Shown here piece by piece: positions 43,901 to 51,074 of a stretch of 64,000 nucleotides of DNA (its first letter is position 1; each line of letters opens with the position of its first letter). Origin of the DNA: Streptomyces niveus (GTDB taxonomy: Bacteria > Actinomycetota > Actinomycetes > Streptomycetales > Streptomycetaceae); contig NZ_CP018047.1 in the NCBI RefSeq assembly GCF_002009175.1, forward strand, positions 1 through 64,000. The letters are read 5' to 3'. The notes under the pieces are model-generated. The model was given only the letters and a program-made list of their open reading frames with translations, ran no database searches and was not told the origin of the DNA. The position numbers and the translations under genes are program-made.

Positions 43901-44977
43901 GAACCGCGGGACCAAGTCGAACGCACTCTGGTGAGCATCTGGGAAGAGGTTCTTGAGACGACCGGCATCACCGTCGCGGACAACTTCTTCGACATCGGAG
44001 GAAACTCCTTCGCCGCGATGCGTGTCAGCGCCGCCATCCGCCGTGAATTCGATGTGGACCTTCCGCTGTCCGCGTTGTTCCAGGGAGCGACGGTCGAACG
44101 GCTGGCCCCTCTCGTACGGGACGGCAGGGCCCCAGCTTCAGGTGAGTCCTCCCCACTGGTGCCGATCCAGCCCGAGGGCAGCCGTCCGCCCATCTACTGC
44201 GTCCATCCAGTGGGCGGCAACGTGATGTGCTACAGCCCCCTGGCCCGGCTCCTCGGGCCCGATCAGCCCGTCTTCGGCCTGGAGTCGGCAGCACTGTCCG
44301 GCGCCGACACGGCCGGCCAATCGGTGGAAGAGATCGCAGCCTCGTACGTGCGCACGGTCCTCAACCACAGCGCCGGCGGGCCATTCTCCATCGGTGGATG
44401 GTCCATGGGCGGTGTCATCGCCTACGAGATGGCACGCCGACTGGCCGACGCCGGACATCCACCGGCCGAAGTGTTTCTGATCGACAGTCCGTATCCATCG
44501 CCCGAGGATGGCGCCCCGGTCCGCAAGGCCGATCTGGCCCTGCGCTTCCTGACCGACTTCCGGTCCGGTACTGCTCCGACGGAGGACGAGCGGACACGGC
44601 TCGTTCAGTGCCCGGACGACGCCTCCGCGCGGGATGTGGTGCGGCTGATGGTGCACTCCGGCGGGTTACCTGTGGACACCGACGAGCGGCAAGTTGCCAC
44701 GCTGTTCGAGGTCTTCGAGGCCAATAGCGCCGCGCTCGCCGGATACACCGCAGGCTCGTACAACGGTCTCGTCCGCGAACTACGGGCCACGCGTGGCGTC
44801 AGCGGCGAGCAGCACGAGACTCGCTTCTCGCGCTGGTGCGAGGACGCCGCGGAAGTAACCGTGCGGGTCTTCGACGGGGATCACTACTCGATCGTGCGCG
44901 AGCCGTGTGTCGCGGACGTGGCTGAGGAAGTGGCGCGGATCCTGAACCACTCGGGGAGCGCCGATGTCGCTCACTGA
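40961..44977 (+). CDS. NRPS, Cyc-like - adenylation (Cys) - thiolation - thioesterase
   Basis: 1338 residues from ATG 40961. The N-terminal domain begins PTPLQEAYLVGQ, as heterocyclisation domains do. Its DxxxxD motif reads S152-LLML-D157, so the first Asp is replaced by Ser. The adenylation domain (about 490-900) has FDLSVYDVFG, VWNSVPALMDML, MMSGDWIP and SLGGATEASIW, giving D-L-Y-N-M-S-L-I-W, the cysteine code. The thiolation Ser is Ser1016 (DIGGNSFAA). A type I thioesterase has Ser1148 (GGWSMGG) and a His in GDHYSIV. It should load cysteine, perhaps form a thiazoline, and release the product. The stop overlaps the aldolase start by 14 bp. Confidence 0.88.
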   Translation: MTAQDTWTPSSRPSNTPRTALQPTPLQEAYLVGQSDYFELGNVNAHLYEEFEIIDLDIALATRCLHALIERHEVMRLVAHTDGQLQVLDEVPDYEIPVVDLTAWDADKVEAELALSRDRFARHGPTTDRWPLFETLCYRLSGGRYHLFVSASLLMLDVHTEGLLLSDFLRLYRTPGAALPRTALTYHEYNNAMRGETAAEETEAWRYWRERLADLPPAPELPIRQLDTQAGGAVFTRRRYRMDADQWRQLKDRAAAAKLTPTSVLCAAYAQVLAQWSKQQHFTLNVLASRRLPLHEEVHRLGGNFGTTIPLAVDCRENSSFAERARAVQMCLWDHIEFASVSAIDISREAARLRGWNSQSALPVVFASGLEMDTAEADDPPFQVREISGALQTPQVHLDHQVYEFAGALTSNWDAVEGLFPENMLDEALDSYRILLHRLANDDTAWTEPADSLLPAPHTPDLLPVPTDTCQGILHAPFLGWAARYPEHDAVITPGKTINYAELARWSAVVAEQLRGAGAVPGSLVPVVMDKGWEQIVAVLGIVRSGAAYLPIDAALPPARIEYLIEQAGCGLALTQPWVDERSNWPDGIERLVVDERLAERKPDDWLAPGPAIPQSLAYVIYTSGSTGLPKGVAIEHASAMNTVDDVNERFSITARDKVLALSSLSFDLSVYDVFGLLAVGGTLVIPSAERMRDPGHWLDLVREEHVTVWNSVPALMDMLTKHAASAPEAPSDLRLVMMSGDWIPVTLPERIRNQFDVTEVVSLGGATEASIWSILYPIGDVDPTWRSIPYGAAMERQRVYVLDDSLEPRRTWAVGELYIGGVGVALGYWRDSDRTEQRFVNHPRTGARLYRTGDLGRYLPDGNIEFLGREDGQVKVQGYRIELGEIESALQRNSAVQEAVASAHKTANGNILVAYIVASDQDLDAAALRIDLDTQLPSYMVPTRLIVLDRLPLTGNGKVDRGALPDPDNLQEIDRSDAVEPRDQVERTLVSIWEEVLETTGITVADNFFDIGGNSFAAMRVSAAIRREFDVDLPLSALFQGATVERLAPLVRDGRAPASGESSPLVPIQPEGSRPPIYCVHPVGGNVMCYSPLARLLGPDQPVFGLESAALSGADTAGQSVEEIAASYVRTVLNHSAGGPFSIGGWSMGGVIAYEMARRLADAGHPPAEVFLIDSPYPSPEDGAPVRKADLALRFLTDFRSGTAPTEDERTRLVQCPDDASARDVVRLMVHSGGLPVDTDERQVATLFEVFEANSAALAGYTAGSYNGLVRELRATRGVSGEQHETRFSRWCEDAAEVTVRVFDGDHYSIVREPCVADVAEEVARILNHSGSADVAH

Positions 44978-45797
44978 CCTTCTACGTCCCGCTCTGTCAC
45001 AGGGCTACGCGGTCCCCGCTTTCAACGTCGTCGACGGCGCGATGCTTGCAGGAGTGATCGACGCAGCTCACCGAGTGCAGTCGCCAGTCATCGTTCAGGT
45101 GTCCGAACGCATCGCTCGGGCGCTGGGGCCGGAGCACTTCAAGGTTGCGTTCGATCAACTGGTGAACGAGACAGGGGCGACGGCGGTCCTGCATCTCGAC
45201 CACTGCGGAGATCCGGTCTTCACCGAGAAGTGCCTGGAGGCGGGGTGGGATTCCGCCCTCTACGATGCCTCCGATCTCCCCTATGAGGAGGCTCTGCGCA
45301 CCACCGCAGAGGTAGTACGAACCGCCGATCGATACGGTGCGGAGATCGAGGGGGAGTTCGAGCGAATCGGGCGGGCGAGCCTCGCGGACGTGGTGATGGC
45401 TCGACCCGTCTCTGACTCCGTCGAGTTCATACGCAGGACCGGAGTCGCGTGCTTCAGTCCGGCGGTCGGGACCCTGCACGGTCGTTACGTGGCAGCCCCG
45501 AATCTCCAGCCGGAGCGCGTTGACGCAATTGTCCGGGCCTGCAGGATCCCTCAAGTGCTCCACGGTGCCACCGGCCTCGATGACGAGACACTTCAGGACT
45601 TCATCGGCCGAGGCATCGCGAAGATCAACTTCTCGACGGTATTGAAGGGTGTGCACACCGACTCCGTCCGCAGCCACGCGGCCGAACCCGGACGCGAACT
45701 GGAGCCGCTCAACCTCTTCCTGGACATTCGTGCGCGGGTAACCAAGGTGGTCGAGCACTACATGACGGTGCTGTGCAGCCACGGCAGGACCTCCTGA
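44964..45797 (+). CDS. Class II (zinc) aldolase, fructose-bisphosphate aldolase family
   Basis: 277 residues from ATG 44964, which lies inside the NRPS 3' end, so it is translationally coupled. It shows the family order: GYAVPAFNVVDGAMLAGVIDAA, LHLDHCGD (zinc His and catalytic Asp), GEFERIG in place of the usual EGELGxIGG, GTLHGRY (zinc His), LHGATGL in place of LHGGSG, and KINFST for the phosphate. The substitutions and short length fit a GatY/KbaY-like relative with another substrate. It would make or cleave a carbon bond next to a dihydroxyacetone-phosphate-like group. A phosphatase and a dehydrogenase gene follow directly. Confidence 0.78.
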   Translation: MSLTDLLRPALSQGYAVPAFNVVDGAMLAGVIDAAHRVQSPVIVQVSERIARALGPEHFKVAFDQLVNETGATAVLHLDHCGDPVFTEKCLEAGWDSALYDASDLPYEEALRTTAEVVRTADRYGAEIEGEFERIGRASLADVVMARPVSDSVEFIRRTGVACFSPAVGTLHGRYVAAPNLQPERVDAIVRACRIPQVLHGATGLDDETLQDFIGRGIAKINFSTVLKGVHTDSVRSHAAEPGRELEPLNLFLDIRARVTKVVEHYMTVLCSHGRTS

Positions 45798-46627
45798 TGC
45801 CGGCGTTGATCTTCGACTGCGACGGCGTCCTCATCGACACGGAGCAAGGCGGGCACCTGCGCGCATTCAACGAGATGTGGCAGGACTTCGAGGTGCCCTG
45901 GCAGTGGTCTCCCGAGCAGTACGCCACGAAGTTGAGGATCTCGGGTGGAAGGGAGCGGCTTTACAGCCTCAGATACGATCCGGCGTTCCGCGCCGTCTGG
46001 GAGGTGCCCGCCTCCCCAGTGGTCTGGGAACGTACAGTCTCGGCCTGGCATCGCCGGAAGACGGAGATCTTCCTGGAGATCATCCGAGGCGGCGAGGTGG
46101 CACCCCGCCCCGGTGTTCGCCGCCTGGCCAATGAGGCGGCACAGGCGGGATGGGGGCTGGCCATCGCCTCGGCCAGCGCGGCACAGTCCGTCCGGGCAGT
46201 GGTCGATCACGTCATGGGACCCGAACTCGCGCGCCGCTTCCATGTCCTGAGCGGTGAGTCCGTCAAGGCGAAGAAGCCAGCTCCTGAAGTCTACGAGCTC
46301 GCCGCGCGGGCCGTCGGTCAGAAGCCGTCGGAGTGCGTGGTCGTGGAGGACACCGGGAACGGTCTCGCGGCCGCCCGAGCCGCCGGGATGACGTGCCTGA
46401 TCACCCCCACGGGGCTCTCCGCCGCGCAGGACTTCTCCGGGGCCGTGCTCGTCATCAGCTGCCTCGGTGAACCGTCCACCGGACAGGGACGGGTCCTGGT
46501 CAATCCGCGCGGCGTACCAGTGGTCGACCACGTGAACCTCGGGCATCTCGGGCAGCTCCTGGGGCCCGCCCCCGCGGACTCACCGCACCGCTTTGTCACG
46601 TTCGCAGGCTCCAGACGCAGGAGCTGA
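45797..46627 (+). CDS. HAD-superfamily phosphatase (CbbY/beta-phosphoglucomutase-like)
   Basis: 276 residues from ATG 45797 (TGATG overlap with the aldolase stop), preferred over the in-frame start at 45773. Motif I LIFDCDGVLIDT, motif II AIASASAAQS, lysine motif KAKKPAPEVYELAA, motif III VVVEDTGNGLAAARAAG, and a helical cap of the C1 type. It should hydrolyse a small phosphorylated metabolite, plausibly the product of the coupled aldolase. The last 50 residues are extra and unassigned. HAD substrate cannot be read from sequence. Confidence 0.78.
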   Translation: MPALIFDCDGVLIDTEQGGHLRAFNEMWQDFEVPWQWSPEQYATKLRISGGRERLYSLRYDPAFRAVWEVPASPVVWERTVSAWHRRKTEIFLEIIRGGEVAPRPGVRRLANEAAQAGWGLAIASASAAQSVRAVVDHVMGPELARRFHVLSGESVKAKKPAPEVYELAARAVGQKPSECVVVEDTGNGLAAARAAGMTCLITPTGLSAAQDFSGAVLVISCLGEPSTGQGRVLVNPRGVPVVDHVNLGHLGQLLGPAPADSPHRFVTFAGSRRRS

Positions 46628-46700
46628 TCTGCGGACAGACCGAAGTCCGCCGGGTCACGACAATCACTCTTCGCAATCGACAACAACGGGAGATACCGAA

Positions 46701-47834
46701 ATGCCGCAACGCACCATCATGATCGTGGGCCTGGGAAACATGGGAGGCCACGTCCTCGACATGATGCTCCGCAGGCCCGACAGCCCTCGCATCATCGTTG
46801 CCGGCCGCGACGCCACCCAGTTGGAGCGGCGAGCGAACCTCTCCGTACTCGCGGCGACTCATCTCGGCTACGAGCCGAACGTCGACACCGCCGTCCTGGA
46901 CGTCCACGACATCGACCGCACCGCCGAGACGCTGGCACGGCTGCGGCCGGACATCATCCTCAGCACCGTCAGTCTTCAGGCCTGGTGGGTGGTGACGGAG
47001 CTCCCGGCGCCGATTCTCGACGATCTGACTCAGGCCGAGATCGGCCCCTGGCTCCCCATGCAACTCACTCTGATTTACAAGCTGATGCAGGCAGTTCGTG
47101 CTTCTGGCATCGACACCAGGGTGGCGAACGCCGCTCTGCCGGACGCGACCCACAAGATCCTCAACTCCATTGGCCTCGCCCCGACCGTCGGCATCGGAAA
47201 TGTCGCCAACGCTGTCCCCGCGCTGCGCCGTGCGAGCGCGGAGGTACTCGGCGAGCCACTCTCGCGGGTGACGGTCCGGCTGGTCGCCGAGCACTTCGCC
47301 ACGACGCGCCTGCCTCGAAAGGGGCACGCCGATGGTGCCCCATTCCATTTCTCCGTCTACCGCGACGGCACCGACGTGACAGACACGCTCGACGTGGAGC
47401 AGGTCCTCAAGACGGCCGCGAGCCGCTACCCGCGTACCGGCGGAAAGGTGGGTGTGATGCTCACCGCCGCATCCGCTGTCACGGTGCTCGACGCGCTGAT
47501 GAGCGAGGACGAGGTCCTCGTTCACACGCCTGGTCCGCTGAGCCTGATCGGGGGCTATCCGGCCTGGGTCAGCAGCACCAACGTCTCCCTCGCCCTGCCC
47601 GACAGCCTGAGCCTGGAGGAGGCCAAGCGCATCAACGCCGGAGGACTCGTCCACGAAGGCATCGACGAGATCGGTGAAGACGGCTCGGTCCGCTACGGCG
47701 AGAAGCACATGTCCGTGATGAAGCGGACCCTGGGCTACGAGTGCTCCACCATGCGCCTGGAAGACACCGAGGCTCAGGCCGCGGAGATCGCCGCCCGCTA
47801 TGCGGAACTCGTCCGGCGCGTCCGCGCCGCCTGA
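46701..47834 (+). CDS. NAD(P)-dependent dehydrogenase, saccharopine/opine dehydrogenase-like
   Basis: 377 residues from ATG 46701 behind GGGAG; the longer frame starting at 46593 lies inside the phosphatase gene. The N-terminal Rossmann fold is clear (TIMIVGLGNMGGHVLDMMLRRP then IIVAGRD). The rest resembles saccharopine dehydrogenase-like proteins (VANAALPDATHKILNSIGLAPTVGIGNVANAVPALR). This group includes opine, carboxynorspermidine and homospermidine-type enzymes, which reduce an imine formed between an amine and a carbonyl. It would fit reductive coupling of the aldehyde or ketone from the aldolase-phosphatase pair with an amine (inference). Confidence 0.65.
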   Translation: MPQRTIMIVGLGNMGGHVLDMMLRRPDSPRIIVAGRDATQLERRANLSVLAATHLGYEPNVDTAVLDVHDIDRTAETLARLRPDIILSTVSLQAWWVVTELPAPILDDLTQAEIGPWLPMQLTLIYKLMQAVRASGIDTRVANAALPDATHKILNSIGLAPTVGIGNVANAVPALRRASAEVLGEPLSRVTVRLVAEHFATTRLPRKGHADGAPFHFSVYRDGTDVTDTLDVEQVLKTAASRYPRTGGKVGVMLTAASAVTVLDALMSEDEVLVHTPGPLSLIGGYPAWVSSTNVSLALPDSLSLEEAKRINAGGLVHEGIDEIGEDGSVRYGEKHMSVMKRTLGYECSTMRLEDTEAQAAEIAARYAELVRRVRAA

Positions 47835-47904
47835 CATCAGTGACCGGACCGCTGCCCACGGGGTGAGTGCGCGGTGACCAAGCATCAACTCAAGGAGCAG
47901 GCAG

Positions 47905-48774
47905 ATGGAGATAACACCTCAGGCCGGCGGGAAGTTCGGTGTGACGGTTGAGGGATTCGACGCACTCACCTCGCCCGATGCGGACGTCGAGGCTGTCAAG
48001 CAGGTGGTCTACGCCCAGAAGATCGCTGTTCTGAAGGATCAGAAGCTGACCCCACAGGACTTCGTGGCTCTTGGGCGTCGCTTCGGTGAGCCCGAGGTGT
48101 ACTACCAGCCGATGTACCACCACCCCGAGGCCAAGGAGATCTTCGTATCTTCGAACGTGCCCGAGGACGGAGAACGGGTCGGTGTGCCCCAGACAGGCAA
48201 GTTCTGGCACTCCGACTATTCGTTCATGCCGCGGCCCTTCTCCCTCACCTTCATCTACCCGCAGGTGGTCCCCAAGAAGAAGCGGGGCACCTACTTCATC
48301 GACATGGGGCGCGCCTACCGGAAACTACCGGAGCGGTTGAAGGCTGCAGTGGCCGGCACCAGGGCGCGGCACAGCGCGAGTCGATATTTCAAGATTCGCC
48401 CGACGGACGTCTTCCGTCCCATCGGCGAGGTATTGGCGGAGATTCAGAAAGAGAGCCCGGACGTCTTCCACCCCACGGTGGTCGCACACCCTGTGACGGG
48501 CGAAGAGATCCTCTACATCAGCGAGGCCCTTGCGCACGAGCTGCTGGACAAGACAGGTGCGCCGCTGGACGACACCGTCCTGCCGGAACTGTTCGAAGTT
48601 ACCGGCCAGCGCGACCTGACGTTCACGCACGAGAACGTCCACTTGCAGACCTTCGAAGAGGGCGACCTGCTGATCTGGGACAACCGCAGCCTGATCCACC
48701 GTGCACTGCACACCGACAAACCTGAGCCGGCGGTGTCCTTCAGAGTCACCGTCATGGACAGCTACCGGTGGTGA
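47905..48774 (+). CDS. ScoE-like Fe(II)/2-oxoglutarate isonitrile-forming oxidase
   Basis: 289 residues from ATG 47905 behind AAGGAG. It has the TauD fold with iron ligands H102-x-D104 (KFWHSDYSF) and H265 (SLIHRALH). As I recall ScoE of isonitrile lipopeptide biosynthesis, its key residues lie here at a constant offset of 30: Y67, Y71, R127, K163, H269 and R280. Those enzymes oxidise an N-carboxymethyl-3-amino acyl substrate with loss of carbon dioxide to give the isonitrile. The ScoD-, ScoB- and ScoC-like genes follow, although separated by a CCR and a PKS gene. That context makes isonitrile formation the most likely role. Confidence 0.85.
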   Translation: MEITPQAGGKFGVTVEGFDALTSPDADVEAVKQVVYAQKIAVLKDQKLTPQDFVALGRRFGEPEVYYQPMYHHPEAKEIFVSSNVPEDGERVGVPQTGKFWHSDYSFMPRPFSLTFIYPQVVPKKKRGTYFIDMGRAYRKLPERLKAAVAGTRARHSASRYFKIRPTDVFRPIGEVLAEIQKESPDVFHPTVVAHPVTGEEILYISEALAHELLDKTGAPLDDTVLPELFEVTGQRDLTFTHENVHLQTFEEGDLLIWDNRSLIHRALHTDKPEPAVSFRVTVMDSYRW

Positions 48775-48830
48775 TCCACCGGTCCCAGGCACGCGATTCC
48801 ACGCCCGCTGTCGGGCAGAGAGGCAACTCC

Positions 48831-50156
48831 TTGGATGCCCTGGCCGAGGCCGTCATAGCAGGAGCGTCTCCCGCAGCGCTGCAACGGGAAGCTGTTCCCA
48901 TCTCCTACACAGCGGCGCACCTTCGCGCAGCCGACATCGGGATGTTCGACGGGTGCGAGGACGCGGATGTTCGGCGGTCGCTGCGTGTCGGTGGCGTTCC
49001 GATGCCGAGCCTCGCACCCGACGAGGTGCTCGTGGCCGTGATGGCGAGCTCGATCAACTACAACACCGTCTGGTCGGCGATGTTCCAGCCGATGCCGACC
49101 TTCAACTTCCTGAAGCGGTACGGCAAACGGGGAGGGGATGCCCTGCGCCATGACCAGCCTCACCACGTGGTCGGATCGGACGGCGCGGGGGTGGTCGTCA
49201 GGGCGGGGGCAGCCGTACGTCGCTGGAAAATCGGCGACCACGTGGTCGTCTCGTGCATTCAAGTGGACGACCATGAGCCGGCGACCCACGCGGACAGTGT
49301 GCTGGGAGCCGAGCAGCGCGCCTGGGGGTACGAGACGAACTTCGGAGGCCTCGCCCACTACACGGTGGTCAAGGCGAGCCAGCTCATTACCAAGCCGGGA
49401 CATCTGACCTGGGAGGAGGCAGCGAGCAACATGCTGACCGCCACCACCTCGTACCGGATGCTCATCGGTGACAAGGGAGCCCGCATAAAGGTCGGCGACA
49501 TCGTCCTCATCTGGGGAGCCACCGGCGGCTTGGGGGCGTTCGCGGTCCAGCTTGTGAAGCAGGCCGGCGGCATTCCCGTCGGTGTGGTCGGCTCCGAGGC
49601 GAAGGAACGCGCGCTGTCAGCTCTCGGCTGCGACGTCGCCATCAACCGTATGGAAATCGGCCTCACCGATGACGCCACACCCGAGCAGACGATTGAGCAG
49701 GGCAAGCGCCTCGGCCGGATTATCCGGAAGAAGGTCGGCGAGGATCCCCATGTGGCTTTCGACTACGTAGGGAGAGCCACGTTCGGCATCTCCGTGTTCG
49801 TCGTACGCCGCGGCGGAACCGTCGTGACCTGTGGATCCAGCACAGGGTTCCAGCATACGTACGACAACCGCTATCTCTGGATGAACTCGAAGCGCATTCT
49901 CGGAAGCCATGCGGCGAACCTCAACGAGCAGGCCGAGTGCGCGCGCCTGTTCAATCTGGGGAAAATCTCACCGGTGCTTTCTGCTGTATATCCGCTGGAC
50001 GAAGTAGGCGACGCCGCTCGACTGGTTCAGAAGAATGAGCACATGGGAAAGGTCGGCGTGCTCTGCATGGCACCGAAAGAGGGGATGGGAATAACCGACC
50101 AGGAACTGAGGGACAGCATAGGCGAGGCACGGATGAACCCGCTCAGGGCTGTATAG
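48831..50156 (+). CDS. ccr: Crotonyl-CoA carboxylase/reductase
   Basis: 441 residues if started at TTG 48831 (AGAGAGG upstream), the usual length; GTG 48768 is an in-frame alternative coupled to the oxidase stop. MDR-fold reductase with SSINYNTVW, WGYETNFGGLAHY, LIWGATGGLGAFAVQLV, FDYVGRATFGISVFVVRRGGT and KRILGSHAANL, which includes the Asn, Glu and His positions tied to CO2 binding in this family. It reductively carboxylates an enoyl-CoA with NADPH to give ethylmalonyl-CoA or another alkylmalonyl-CoA, a PKS extender. It lies between the ScoE-like and ScoD-like genes, which is unusual for an isonitrile cassette. Confidence 0.88.
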   Translation: MDALAEAVIAGASPAALQREAVPISYTAAHLRAADIGMFDGCEDADVRRSLRVGGVPMPSLAPDEVLVAVMASSINYNTVWSAMFQPMPTFNFLKRYGKRGGDALRHDQPHHVVGSDGAGVVVRAGAAVRRWKIGDHVVVSCIQVDDHEPATHADSVLGAEQRAWGYETNFGGLAHYTVVKASQLITKPGHLTWEEAASNMLTATTSYRMLIGDKGARIKVGDIVLIWGATGGLGAFAVQLVKQAGGIPVGVVGSEAKERALSALGCDVAINRMEIGLTDDATPEQTIEQGKRLGRIIRKKVGEDPHVAFDYVGRATFGISVFVVRRGGTVVTCGSSTGFQHTYDNRYLWMNSKRILGSHAANLNEQAECARLFNLGKISPVLSAVYPLDEVGDAARLVQKNEHMGKVGVLCMAPKEGMGITDQELRDSIGEARMNPLRAV

Positions 50157-50193
50157 ATCCGGATCGCGTCGCCCACGGGGAGAGTGCAAAGAC

Positions 50194-50745
50194 ATGACAA
50201 CCAATCAGGCTCAGTCGACGGGCGCTACGGTGCTGAACACCGACCAGATGCTGCTGGACGGCGTGCTCGAGCCGTACAAGGAGAACTGCCGCTATCTGAA
50301 GACCGCGAGGGTGGAGCGGGACGCACCGGAGGACGGCTCCCTGGCCGCCCACTGCACCTTCGAAATTCCGGAGTCCTGCTACATTGCGGACACCGGGCAT
50401 TTCAACTCGGTGGAGTTCAACATCTGCTACAACCAGATGGCCTACTACCTCATCGCCAAAGCCGTCGAGGCGTCACTCATCGAGCCATTCAACTCCTGGA
50501 GCATGAAGGACTACTGGGAGCGTCAACTCCCGAACATCCTTATCGCCGACTTCCGGAGCACGTTCCGCAGCCCTGTCCGGAGCGCTTCCTTCTCGGGGAC
50601 ATTGCAGTTCGTCCGGGTCACGCAGCGAAGCGGTGACCGGCCCATGGTGCTCATCGACACAACATGCCGGTACACCGACACAACGGGCGGGCGTGCCGAA
50701 GGCGCCGTCAAGCTGGTCATCACCAATCCTCCGTCGCGTCCCTGA
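50194..50745 (+). CDS. FcoT/ScoD-like hot-dog thioesterase
   Basis: 183 residues from ATG 50194 behind GGGGAGAG. Its hot-dog pattern (CTFEIPESCYIADTGHFNSVEFNICYNQMAYYLIAKAVE and FRSTFRSPVRSASFSGTLQF) matches the Rv0098 (FcoT)/ScoD type. In isonitrile lipopeptide pathways ScoD adds glycine to an alpha,beta-unsaturated acyl-ACP by a Michael-type reaction and hydrolyses the thioester. It directly precedes the free ACP gene, as in the known cassettes. This is the second member of the isonitrile set. Confidence 0.8.
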   Translation: MTTNQAQSTGATVLNTDQMLLDGVLEPYKENCRYLKTARVERDAPEDGSLAAHCTFEIPESCYIADTGHFNSVEFNICYNQMAYYLIAKAVEASLIEPFNSWSMKDYWERQLPNILIADFRSTFRSPVRSASFSGTLQFVRVTQRSGDRPMVLIDTTCRYTDTTGGRAEGAVKLVITNPPSRP

Positions 50746-50756
50746 AGGAGTCTACC

Positions 50757-51074
50757 GTGCCTTTCACCCCCGAAGACGAGCAGCGGGTACATTCCCTGCC
50801 GAAGGCTGAGCGGGAAATCGTCCTGGAAAGGATCGTGCTTCGGGAGTTCAGAGTCCAGCTACTCATGGAGGAATCCGATGAGCTTTCTGTCGATGAGAAC
50901 TACTTCGACCTCGGACTCGGCTCTTTACAGCTCACCGAGGTGAAGGAGCATCTGGAACAGAGCTTCGGATGCGAAGTCGACACGACCCTCCTGTTCAACA
51001 ACCCCACCATCTCGCAGCTCTTGGAGCATCTCGATGAACTCATCACCCGAAGCGCCGGAGCCGACCGTGAATGA
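50757..51074 (+). CDS. Stand-alone acyl carrier protein (ScoB-like)
   Basis: 105 residues from GTG 50757 with AAGGAG 8 bases upstream. The phosphopantetheine serine is in YFDLGLGSLQLTEVKEHLEQSFGCEVDTTLLFNNPTISQLLEHL. Length and position next to the ScoD-like gene fit the carrier that holds the acyl chain while glycine is added. Its 3' end overlaps the PKS start, so the two proteins should be made in similar amounts. Confidence 0.85.
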   Translation: MPFTPEDEQRVHSLPKAEREIVLERIVLREFRVQLLMEESDELSVDENYFDLGLGSLQLTEVKEHLEQSFGCEVDTTLLFNNPTISQLLEHLDELITRSAGADRE

